In this document: positions 56,587 to 64,000 of the stretch, piece by piece
Layout: each line of letters starts with the position of its first letter
Position numbering within the stretch: position 1 is the first letter of the stretch
Source: Vibrio splendidus
Lineage (GTDB): Bacteria; Pseudomonadota; Gammaproteobacteria; Enterobacterales; Vibrionaceae
Direction: 5' to 3'
Assembly (NCBI RefSeq): GCF_001557875.1
Contig: NZ_LNRF01000004.1
Span: 124,001-188,000 of the forward strand
Length of the DNA: 64,000 nt
Position numbers and translations under genes: made by a program
The notes under the pieces: generated by a model
Database searches by the model: none
What the model was told of the DNA's origin: nothing
Seen by the model: the letters and a program-made list of their open reading frames with translations, nothing else

Positions 56587-58932
56587 ATGCAGCAATCTGA
56601 AATTCTATCTGTAGCAGAGCGTCTTATCCCGGCCTACCACGCCGAAGATTTCGAATTCCTTCTTTCTCAAATGACAGAAGGCGAATCTCCGTCTCTAAAA
56701 CTGCTGGTTAAAATGGAACTGAATCGTATCATGGCTCCGTGTACAAAGAGCATTGATTTACGTGGGCGCATTGATAATGAATGTCGTCAGTTCACGTTAG
56801 ACGGCCGTAAGCACTGGCTCGATGATATCGCCTTAAACGCGTATCAACGTGGCACTAAAAAGTTTAAAGGTTACACAGAAGGCGCATGGGAGTTAGTAAT
56901 GACTCCGCGAACTCAGCCAATGAGCGTAGTTAAAACATCTTCTCAAGGTAACCGCGACATTACTAGCGCCAACAGTCCGTATGAAGCGGAAGCGATTAAC
57001 CTAGGTTACGACTTAAAGCGTCAAGAGAACAGACTCAAGATTAGCTCGCAGGTTGAGATCACCACATCGAAAGGGCAAAGCCTACATGGTGTAACAGTTG
57101 ATATATCTCCGTCGGGTGCAAAGTTCAAGGTGCCGAGCGCCTTTAGATATAACCTCGGCGAAATCATCAGCGTTAAGTTCACAGAGCTTATCGAAAAGTC
57201 CCAAGAAAACGATGTTAACCAAGCGGTTGAATTTCGTGTTTTGGGTATCGACGAATCTTATGAGAACAACGCGGTCAAATTTCTAAGAACCATCAAGGTA
57301 AGCGATAACAATGTTGTGGCTCGCTTACTCGATGAGTCTTTAAATAGCACCAGTAAAAAAACCAGCCATGAGAACCAAGATAGGATCATTCGAACTCGTA
57401 CGCGAGGAATCGAACACACCTATCTAAAGCATACTTGTAACCTTCCGCTGTTCTTCAGCGGCAGTGAATTAAAGCTTGCCCTATTGACGGCTAACAACCA
57501 TCCGTTATGGCAATACTGGCACGACGAGCGAAATCAACAAGCGCTGGGCACCCTGTTCAACGAGCAACGTATGAACCTGCTGGCTAAGCCAGGAGTAAAG
57601 GGAACCAGTAACGTTATCTACTCTTTTACCCATGAACACCAAAACAAGACCTTGTTCTATTCAATGATGCTACCTGAAGCCTCTCGTGAACAAAGACAGC
57701 TGTTCTGGCACATCGGTGGTAAACGTAAAAGTTGGAAAGCGTTCAAGTTCTCGGTTTTCGAACTTTCAGACACCGAGCGACAAGCATTAGCTAAGCACTC
57801 GGATACGCTGGCTCAAAGCTCAGCTCAACTGACGCATTGCGGAATCTTGCAAGAGATCGGTGATCACGAAAGTGCAGCTGACTATCTTCTGAGTGAAAAG
57901 CCACGTATACCAAGCAGTGAATTAAACCGCTTCCGTCACCCACGTACTGTCGTCGGCAATATTCAAAGCATCTACTTTGACTCTCAGACCCGTCGTAAAG
58001 AGCCGAGGTACCAATTTAAGTCACCGCTGCAGCTTACATCACAAGATGGCGCAGCGGCGAACGGACACACCTTAGATATCTCGAAGCGTGGACTGAGCAT
58101 TAACCTTGAACACCCTATGGTCCTCAAGATTAATGATCCGGTATTGGTGAACTTTAATGAACTGCAGCTTTATGACAAGAACCTGCCACTGAGCACCGTG
58201 CCTTACCAGGTGATTCGAGTGAGCCCGAATGGCCGCAACGTGCAACTGGTTATTGCCGAGAACGCCAAGACGATGCGTACCATCGCTTTCCTTAATGGAC
58301 TTATCGATCAGAATCAAAGCAAGCTGATTAAGAAGCAAGAGATACTGCCAACACATTCGCTGCTCGAATCTCTGCACAACATTTTGTTGAGCAAGATGGT
58401 CAGCAACCCAATATTCATTGATAAGCCAGGTTCAACGCTGCGCTGTAAGATCATTGGTGTGAATTTTCCATTAAATAAGCATCTAACGTTACTTGCTAAG
58501 CTTGGCCATAATCAAAAGTTCTCACTCGAACCGATTTTCAAAGGGCACTCTAACTCACTGTTAGCTGAGCCACTGAAAAGAATTGAAGGTGCAGAGCCGA
58601 AACACCATGACGTATACATTGCCGCGGTAAAGTTTGGCGACAAGATCCAATCGGTACACACCAAGTTGGTCAAAGACTTCGCCTCAGCAAAGGAACGCAT
58701 CTTATTCATTAAGAAAGCGCAGCATTTAGGTGACGTGTATGTATTACGAGTCACGACTGCACCTATCTTTAATCCGTTGACAAGTTTATTCCAGTCAGAT
58801 TTAGAAGAGCTTTCACGCATCAGCATGCATCAAGCTAAGAAGCTAGAGAATGAAGTTACTGCATTTATCGGTTATGGCGAAATAGAAGATATTACTGATG
58901 AAGTGTTGATTCGATTGGAGCTGACTCGTTAG
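56587..58932 (+). CDS. plzC: PlzC-like c-di-GMP receptor with two PilZ domains
   Basis: A 781-residue cytosolic protein. Two PilZ domains carry full c-di-GMP motifs: Arg145-xxx-Arg149 with Asp172-x-Ser174-xx-Gly177, and Arg470-xxx-Arg474 with Asp497-x-Ser499-xx-Gly502. The N-terminal 130, the middle and the C-terminal 200 residues have no domain that I recognise. The place between radA and serB is that of V. cholerae VC2344 (PlzC), reported to bind c-di-GMP and to influence biofilm, motility and virulence. Monocistronic with a terminator. Confidence 0.85.
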   Translation: MQQSEILSVAERLIPAYHAEDFEFLLSQMTEGESPSLKLLVKMELNRIMAPCTKSIDLRGRIDNECRQFTLDGRKHWLDDIALNAYQRGTKKFKGYTEGAWELVMTPRTQPMSVVKTSSQGNRDITSANSPYEAEAINLGYDLKRQENRLKISSQVEITTSKGQSLHGVTVDISPSGAKFKVPSAFRYNLGEIISVKFTELIEKSQENDVNQAVEFRVLGIDESYENNAVKFLRTIKVSDNNVVARLLDESLNSTSKKTSHENQDRIIRTRTRGIEHTYLKHTCNLPLFFSGSELKLALLTANNHPLWQYWHDERNQQALGTLFNEQRMNLLAKPGVKGTSNVIYSFTHEHQNKTLFYSMMLPEASREQRQLFWHIGGKRKSWKAFKFSVFELSDTERQALAKHSDTLAQSSAQLTHCGILQEIGDHESAADYLLSEKPRIPSSELNRFRHPRTVVGNIQSIYFDSQTRRKEPRYQFKSPLQLTSQDGAAANGHTLDISKRGLSINLEHPMVLKINDPVLVNFNELQLYDKNLPLSTVPYQVIRVSPNGRNVQLVIAENAKTMRTIAFLNGLIDQNQSKLIKKQEILPTHSLLESLHNILLSKMVSNPIFIDKPGSTLRCKIIGVNFPLNKHLTLLAKLGHNQKFSLEPIFKGHSNSLLAEPLKRIEGAEPKHHDVYIAAVKFGDKIQSVHTKLVKDFASAKERILFIKKAQHLGDVYVLRVTTAPIFNPLTSLFQSDLEELSRISMHQAKKLENEVTAFIGYGEIEDITDEVLIRLELTR

Positions 58933-58962
58933 GTCAGCATCAATTTACTGGATTTGAAAATA

Positions 58963-58992
58963 GAAAAAGCAGGCTCATCACCTGCTTTTTGT
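58963..58992. terminator. Terminator between plzC and serB
   Basis: AAAAAGCAGG pairs with CCTGCTTTTT around a 7-base loop (58964-58990); A/T runs on both sides suit both convergent genes. Confidence 0.8.
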
Positions 58993-59043
58993 CTGAGTCA
59001 CTATTGTCAATAGATACATAGCCAATAGTACTTAGGTAGACCC

Positions 59044-60024
59044 CTAAGGTTTCGCTTGCCAACTGATCTTCTGCTGCTTAGCCAATACACCCGACAAGAT
59101 GCACAGCACCCCGCCTAAACCTGCATAACGCACAGCGGTTTGAGCTTGTTGCTCTACTTTCGGTTTCGCGTGATAGGCAATACCTAAACCTGCAGAACCC
59201 ATCATAACCAAGTCATTGGCACCATCACCAACGGCAACGGTATTATGCAGTTCTAATTCATACTCTTCAGCCAGCTCGACCAAGATATCCGCTTTAGTCT
59301 GCGCGGAAACAACATCGCCTAAAACTTCGCCCGTCAACTTACCATTGACGATCTCAAGTGTGTTTGACTGAGCGTGGTCAAGATCAAGAGTATCTTTCAG
59401 GTAGTCAGAGAAGTAAGTAAAACCGCCTGAGGCAATCGCTGTTTTCCAGCCGAGCTTATTCAGAGTATTCACCAGCCCGACCAAATCTGGCATGAATGGC
59501 AATGACTGACGCACTTGCTCTAATATCGACTCATCCGCACCTTTCAGTGCTCCTACTCGTTGGCGTAGGCTTTGTTCAAAATCGAGCTCGCCTTGCATTG
59601 CTCGTTCTGTGATTTCAGAGACTAACTCTCCCACTCCAGCCAGCTTGGCAATCTCATCGATGCATTCAATTTGAATCGCTGTGGAATCCATATCCATCAC
59701 GATCAAACCTGGCTTAGATAAGTCTGGGACCTCGCTAAGGCAAGCATAATCAAGCTTTAACGCTTGGAGGATTTCTTCGTGTGCTGGTGTTAGATTGCCT
59801 GACATCAAAGCCACTTCATAATGCCCAACCTTCCACGTATCGAGGATGGTGTTGTAAGTGCCAGTGAAGAAGTCGATATCATCGAATGATTGTGGAGATA
59901 GATACTCACCGAACACAATCCAATTGGCTTTGGATTTAGCGAGTTGAGAAGCGAAACGAGTCTCGGGGAGTCGAGTTAGTAATGTGGTATGCCTTTTTAT
60001 CGGCAGATATTTCTGAGCGTCCAT
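59044..60024 (-). CDS. serB: SerB, phosphoserine phosphatase
   Basis: A 326-residue HAD-family phosphatase, the last step of serine synthesis. Catalytic motif LIVMDMDSTAIQIECIDEIA (nucleophile Asp in DMDST, near residue 110), Ser/Thr motif IASGGFTYF, Lys, and GDGANDLVM. An N-terminal part of about 100 residues is ACT-like as in E. coli SerB. Divergent from ytjB exactly as in E. coli. Confidence 0.96.
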   Translation of the reverse strand: MDAQKYLPIKRHTTLLTRLPETRFASQLAKSKANWIVFGEYLSPQSFDDIDFFTGTYNTILDTWKVGHYEVALMSGNLTPAHEEILQALKLDYACLSEVPDLSKPGLIVMDMDSTAIQIECIDEIAKLAGVGELVSEITERAMQGELDFEQSLRQRVGALKGADESILEQVRQSLPFMPDLVGLVNTLNKLGWKTAIASGGFTYFSDYLKDTLDLDHAQSNTLEIVNGKLTGEVLGDVVSAQTKADILVELAEEYELELHNTVAVGDGANDLVMMGSAGLGIAYHAKPKVEQQAQTAVRYAGLGGVLCILSGVLAKQQKISWQAKP

Positions 60025-60133
60025 GTGTATGATTCCTAATTAACTATGCTAAACGTTAACCTATTGCAATTTGAAAACGCAAGTCTCAATATGTCTTAAT
60101 CATAACATTTGTTTATTTCAGGCTTCGTGAAAC

Positions 60134-60745
60134 ATGAATGAATCATTGTTCTCAATACGTAACGCTTTACGAATGCTAGCCCTCATTTTGCTGGCTACCA
60201 TGTTCGTTGTAACAATTAAAAATACGGTCGTGATCAGTAAAGGTAACGAGAAGATCCAAGCGAAACAGTTGGAAACTCTTACCAAGCTGCTTATCTCTCA
60301 GGCATCACTTTCAGCCAGCAAAATGATCACGCAACAAGACCAAGAGCGATTGCTTGATCTGACTAATCAGCTATCTCAAGACCGACTGGTGTTTGATACC
60401 ACCATCTATGATGCAGAGGGTATTCGACTGGCTTCGAGCGAAAAAGCTCTCTCCGTACGCGAGGTTCTTGGCTTAGATACGCCACTTTCAACAGCAAGTA
60501 TCGGTAGACAACAATTAGTTGAACCTATTTATTCACCAGAGAAGACGATCATCGGCTTTATTCGAGTGACCTTCGAAACGGGTAAGATGACTGCAATTTC
60601 TGATCACCATTATCGCAAAAGTGATCGCTACATGATCGGTATGGTGCTGATGGGTTTTGTAAGTGGTGTGCTGTTTGTCATGCTCATTCGTAGGAGGAAG
60701 ACTAAAACTGGCGAGAATTTGCTGCTCAAAAATGCTAGCTCATAG
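60134..60745 (+). CDS. ytjB: YtjB/Smp-family membrane protein
   Basis: A 203-residue inner-membrane protein with a membrane segment near each end (MLALILLATMFVVTI and YMIGMVLMGFVSGVLFVML) and a periplasmic sensor-like middle (about 35-165). It matches the SMP_2/YtjB family, which is regularly found divergent from serB. Function unknown. Confidence 0.85.
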   Translation: MNESLFSIRNALRMLALILLATMFVVTIKNTVVISKGNEKIQAKQLETLTKLLISQASLSASKMITQQDQERLLDLTNQLSQDRLVFDTTIYDAEGIRLASSEKALSVREVLGLDTPLSTASIGRQQLVEPIYSPEKTIIGFIRVTFETGKMTAISDHHYRKSDRYMIGMVLMGFVSGVLFVMLIRRRKTKTGENLLLKNASS

Positions 60746-60861
60746 ACATCTCGATTCAGCAGAAAAAGGACTCGGTATAGCAAGCCAGTAGCAATGTGAG
60801 AAATTCGACGGAGTTCTCGGTTGAGTTAACAGCAGCCAATGACGTTCGTGCTAAATACAAT

Positions 60862-60899
60862 AAAAAGCCCCGAAGCTCAGGCAGCAACGGGGCTTTTTG
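60862..60899. terminator. Bidirectional terminator between ytjB and deoD
   Basis: AAAAAGCCCCG pairs with CGGGGCTTTTT (60863-60898) around a 14-base loop; suitable for ytjB and for the end of the deo operon. Confidence 0.8.
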
Positions 60900-60935
60900 T
60901 TATCTGTTAACTTATCAAGCTAAGACAAATCAATA

Positions 60936-61655
60936 TTATTCTTGGTCACCAAGCAACACTGAGTCTAATGCGATAACCATCATGTCGTTGAAAGTCGTTT
61001 GACGTTCATCTGATGTGGTTTGCTCACCGGTCTTGATGTGATCAGAAACAGTACAAATCGTTAGAGCTTTTGCACCGTATTCAGCACATACACCATAGAT
61101 GCCTGCAGCTTCCATCTCTACGCCAACAATGCCGTATTTGTCCATTACTTCGAACATCTCTGGATCTGGTGTGTAGAACAACTCAGCCGAGAACAGGTTA
61201 CCGACTTTTACGCCGACACCGTGAGCTTTGGCTGCATCTTCTGCCGCGCGCACCATCTTGTAATCCGCAATAGCTGCAAAGTCATGACCTTTAAAGCGAA
61301 TACGGTTCACTTTAGAGTCAGTACATGCGCCCATGCCGATCACCACATCACGTACTTTGATATCTTCGCTCACTGCACCACAACTGCCGACACGAATGAT
61401 CTTCTTCACACCAAAGTCTTTGATCAGCTCAGTCGCGTAAATAGAACAAGACGGGATACCCATACCATGCCCCATTACGGAAACCTTACGACCTTTGTAA
61501 GTACCGGTGTAACCAAACATGTTGCGAACGTCGCACACTTGAACCACTTCTTCTAGGAAGGTTTCAGCGATGTATTTAGCACGTAGCGGGTCGCCTGGCA
61601 TTAAAACTACGTCAGCGAAATCACCCATTTCAGCATTAATATGTGGAGTAGCCAT
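60936..61655 (-). CDS. deoD: DeoD, purine nucleoside phosphorylase
   Basis: A 239-residue hexameric PNP that cleaves purine (deoxy)ribonucleosides with phosphate. Family features: [45 protein letters not shown], and the substrate-binding [13 protein letters not shown] 61655 is taken because AAGGAT lies eight bases upstream and the length is then identical to E. coli DeoD. Last gene of the deo operon, after a terminator-like hairpin in the deoB-deoD gap. Confidence 0.96.
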   Translation of the reverse strand: MATPHINAEMGDFADVVLMPGDPLRAKYIAETFLEEVVQVCDVRNMFGYTGTYKGRKVSVMGHGMGIPSCSIYATELIKDFGVKKIIRVGSCGAVSEDIKVRDVVIGMGACTDSKVNRIRFKGHDFAAIADYKMVRAAEDAAKAHGVGVKVGNLFSAELFYTPDPEMFEVMDKYGIVGVEMEAAGIYGVCAEYGAKALTICTVSDHIKTGEQTTSDERQTTFNDMMVIALDSVLLGDQE

Positions 61656-61678
61656 TGAAAATATCCTTAATCTCAAAA

Positions 61679-61712
61679 CAAAAAAAGAAGAGAGAGGTTT
61701 CCCTCTCTCTTC
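61679..61712 (-). terminator. Terminator-like hairpin between deoB and deoD
   Basis: On the minus strand GAAGAGAGAGG pairs perfectly (11 bp) with CCTCTCTCTTC around a GAAA tetraloop, followed by TTTTTTT. It lies within the operon, so it may act as a partial terminator that lowers deoD, or protect the deoB mRNA end. Confidence 0.7.
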
Positions 61713-61720
61713 GTTAACTA

Positions 61721-62941
61721 TTATAGAAAGCTTGTACCGTGTCCCATTGGCGATGTGCCAAAGTATGACGCTAAGCTTTGACCGATATCAGCGAAAGTAT
61801 CACGACGGCCTAAAGAACCTGCTGGAACCTTTTGACCGTAAACAATCACAGGGATGTGCTCACGAGTATGGTCAGTACCTGGCCATGTCGGATCACAACC
61901 GTGGTCAGCCGTTAAGATAAGTACATCGTCTTCTTTCATCATATCGATAATTTCATTGATGCGACCATCGAAGTACTCAAGTGCCGCTGCGTAACCCGCA
62001 ACATCACGGCGGTGGCCGTAAGCTGAGTCGAAATCAACGAAGTTAGTGAACACGATAGTGTTGTCGCCCGCTTCATTGATCGCTTCTTTGGTTGCTTCAA
62101 ATAGCGCAGGGATACCTGTTGCTTTGGTTTTCTGAGTGATACCACAACCCGCGTAGATATCAGAGATCTTACCAATTGAGTGAACGTTACCGCCCTTCTC
62201 ATCAACCAACTTCTGAAGAATGGTGGCTGCAGGTGGCTCAACAGAAAGGTCACGACGGTTACCAGTGCGCTCAAATTGACCTTTACCTAGGCCAATGAAC
62301 GGACGAGCGATAACACGACCAATGTTATAGTCTTCGAGCTCTTCACGAGCAATCTGACAAAGGTCTAATAGTTTTTGTAGGCCGAATGTCTCTTCGTGAC
62401 AAGCAATCTGGAAAACAGAGTCTGCAGAAGTGTAGAAGATAGGCAAGCCAGTCTTCATGTGCTCTTCACCTAGGTTATCTAGGATTTCCGTGCCAGATGA
62501 GTGGCAGTTACCTAAGAAACCAGACAGGCCTGCACGCTCAAGGATGCGGTCAGTCAGTTCTTTTGGGAAGCTGTTCTCTTTGTCAGTGAAGTAGCCCCAG
62601 TCAAACAGTACCGGAACACCTGCGATTTCCCAGTGACCTGATGGCGTGTCTTTACCAGAAGACAGCTCAGCAGCGTGACCATAAGCGCCAATGATTTCCG
62701 CGTCTGCATCCATACCAGGAGCAAAACGACCTGTAGACTCTTTGTGAGCCATCGCTAGACCTAGCTTAGACAGGTTTGGCAGCGTCAGTGAACCTTTACG
62801 ATCTGCATTGTCTGCAAGACCTTGGTCACAATGATCTGCGATGTGGCCCATAGTGTCAGAACCTACATCACCGAATTTGTCCGCATCCGCTGTTTCACCG
62901 ATACCGAATGAATCTAAAACTAAAATAAATGCTCTTTTCAT
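61721..62941 (-). CDS. deoB: DeoB, phosphopentomutase
   Basis: A 406-residue alkaline-phosphatase-superfamily enzyme converting (deoxy)ribose 1-phosphate to the 5-phosphate. Metal-site features: [16 protein letters not shown] at the start, [33 protein letters not shown] 62941 is preferred (GGTGA upstream, length as in E. coli) over a TTG four codons earlier. Between deoA and deoD. Confidence 0.95.
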   Translation of the reverse strand: MKRAFILVLDSFGIGETADADKFGDVGSDTMGHIADHCDQGLADNADRKGSLTLPNLSKLGLAMAHKESTGRFAPGMDADAEIIGAYGHAAELSSGKDTPSGHWEIAGVPVLFDWGYFTDKENSFPKELTDRILERAGLSGFLGNCHSSGTEILDNLGEEHMKTGLPIFYTSADSVFQIACHEETFGLQKLLDLCQIAREELEDYNIGRVIARPFIGLGKGQFERTGNRRDLSVEPPAATILQKLVDEKGGNVHSIGKISDIYAGCGITQKTKATGIPALFEATKEAINEAGDNTIVFTNFVDFDSAYGHRRDVAGYAAALEYFDGRINEIIDMMKEDDVLILTADHGCDPTWPGTDHTREHIPVIVYGQKVPAGSLGRRDTFADIGQSLASYFGTSPMGHGTSFL

Positions 62942-62982
62942 TTTCTTCACCAACTTATTGCTCTTTGCACCAGAACTCTGTT

Positions 62983-63009
62983 TATCGGTATACGCTAGGC
63001 ATACCGATA
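62983..63009 (-). repeat. Hairpin between deoA and deoB
   Basis: TATCGGTAT (62983-62991) and ATACCGATA (63001-63009) form 9-bp perfect arms with a 9-base loop and no T run. An intercistronic mRNA structure; role unknown. Confidence 0.6.
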
Positions 63010-63017
63010 TCTGTTAT

Positions 63018-64000
63018 TTACACGTCTTCAGAACGAATCTGACGGTAAACGTCTGGCGTTGCTGTATATTCTCCGCCCACAGTGATTGCATTTTGTAATG
63101 CCGTTGCAGCTTCTTGCCACTGTTGTTCGTTGCGAGCATGAATCATTGCTAATGGCTTATCTTCACTTGCTACTTCACCTAGGCGAATAAAGTGATCAAA
63201 ACCGACTGCGTAATCAATGCTGTCCGTTGCTACGCGGCGACCACCGCCCATACCAACGACAGCCATACCAATTGCACGAGTATCCATTGCTGATACCACA
63301 CCGCTTTCTAGCGCGTACACTGGCTTAATAATGTCTGCTTTTTCTAGGTAGTTATCGTAGTTCGTTACGAAATCTGCTGGACCACCAAGGCCCGCTACCA
63401 TTTTACCAAAGCACTCTGCTGCTTTACCGTTATCCAGCACTGCCATCAGTTTTTCACGCGCTTCATCTGAATCTTTAGCTAGGTTACCCAGTACCAACAT
63501 TTCAGCACACGATGCTAGAGTGATCTCTAACAAGCGTGGGTTACGGTATTCACCCGTTAGGAACTGAACCGCCTCACGAACTTCCACTGCGTTACCCGCT
63601 GAAGAAGCCAGTACTTGGTTCATGTCCGTTAGGATTGCTGTTGTTTTAGTACCCGCACCATTTGCTACTGCAACGATAGATTTCGCTAGCTCTTCTGACG
63701 CTTCGTAAGTTGGCATGAACGCGCCTGAACCTACTTTTACATCCATCACTAGAGAATCAAGGCCCGCTGCCAGTTTCTTAGATAGGATTGAAGCCGTGAT
63801 TAGCGAGATGTTATCGACTGTTGCTGTGATATCACGAGTCGCGTACACACGCTTGTCAGCAGGAGCTAGATCGCCTGTTTGACCGATGATCGCTACGCCA
63901 GCATCTTTAGTTACTTCACCGAACACTTCGTTGGTTGGTGTAATGTTGTAACCTGGGATAGATTCTAGCTTGTCTAGCGTACCGCCAGTGTGGCCTAAAC
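63018..64000 (-). CDS. deoA: DeoA, thymidine phosphorylase (C-terminal part)
   Basis: The C-terminal 327 residues of thymidine phosphorylase are in the window; the start lies beyond the right edge. The visible part begins [17 protein letters not shown] and contains [34 protein letters not shown] and [16 protein letters not shown], collinear with E. coli DeoA. It cleaves thymidine to thymine and deoxyribose 1-phosphate, which DeoB then uses. Upstream of deoB with about 77 bp between them. Confidence 0.95.
   Translation of the reverse strand, partial: LGHTGGTLDKLESIPGYNITPTNEVFGEVTKDAGVAIIGQTGDLAPADKRVYATRDITATVDNISLITASILSKKLAAGLDSLVMDVKVGSGAFMPTYEASEELAKSIVAVANGAGTKTTAILTDMNQVLASSAGNAVEVREAVQFLTGEYRNPRLLEITLASCAEMLVLGNLAKDSDEAREKLMAVLDNGKAAECFGKMVAGLGGPADFVTNYDNYLEKADIIKPVYALESGVVSAMDTRAIGMAVVGMGGGRRVATDSIDYAVGFDHFIRLGEVASEDKPLAMIHARNEQQWQEAATALQNAITVGGEYTATPDVYRQIRSEDV

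Noticed and set aside
60796..61002. 68-codon plus-strand ORF after ytjB
   Set aside because: It crosses the terminator at 60862-60899 and overlaps deoD in antisense.

Overview
The window is a 64-kb piece of a gammaproteobacterial chromosome. It is almost certainly from a Vibrio close to the V. splendidus group. Evidence: the proteins look like Vibrio proteins (DUF3332, DUF3622, a VF530-type protein), and the right-hand block fusA2-radA-plzC-serB-ytjB-deoDBA has the order known from V. cholerae chromosome 1. No rRNA, tRNA, insertion sequence, prophage or CRISPR array was seen.

Layout. Positions 1-10200 hold mostly single-gene units: the start of a purine permease with a PurR-type box, a candidate tiny ORF/small RNA, pepD, a DUF3332 lipoprotein, an AstE/AspA-like metallohydrolase, a DUF3622 protein, an adenine-deaminase-type gene, nnrS, a gamma-glutamylcyclotransferase-like gene, ygjH and galR. 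Positions 10387-28018 form one large galactoside-use region: galETKM on the minus strand, then ebgR-ebgA-ebgC, two ygjI-type transporters, a ygjJ-type barrel and ygjK on the plus strand. This is the E. coli ygjH-ebgRAC-ygjIJK locus with a complete Leloir operon set inside it and a doubled transporter. LacI-family operators and a CRP site lie in the promoters. The likely flow is outer-membrane entry, cleavage of an alpha-glucoside by the lipoprotein YgjK, transport by YgjI, beta-galactosidase EbgA, then GalM/K/T/E.

Positions 28400-32732 carry a MATE exporter, a DUF1330 protein and a divergent LysR/chrA pair. Positions 32883-48194 are a complete tight-adherence (Tad/Flp) pilus operon on the minus strand: flp, a second unusual flp-like prepilin, tadV, an AAA+ ATPase with a winged-helix-like front, cpaB/rcpC, rcpA secretin, a small lipoprotein, tadG-like, two tadE/F-like genes, tadZ, A, B, C, D. 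It ends with a GT-C-like membrane protein and a GT2 glycosyltransferase, and a divergent AraC-type regulator sits at its head. This is the most accessory-looking part and the best place to look for something new (possible pilin glycosylation, an unexplained ATPase, a Glu5-less prepilin).

Positions 49216-64000 return to ordinary chromosome: an acyl-CoA synthetase, a DUF1127 protein, a LysR regulator, a VF530-like protein, a 14-copy 7-bp tandem repeat, fusA2, radA, plzC (two PilZ domains), serB, ytjB and deoD-deoB-deoA (deoA cut by the right edge). Most functional calls rest on recognising protein families by eye. No database search was run.
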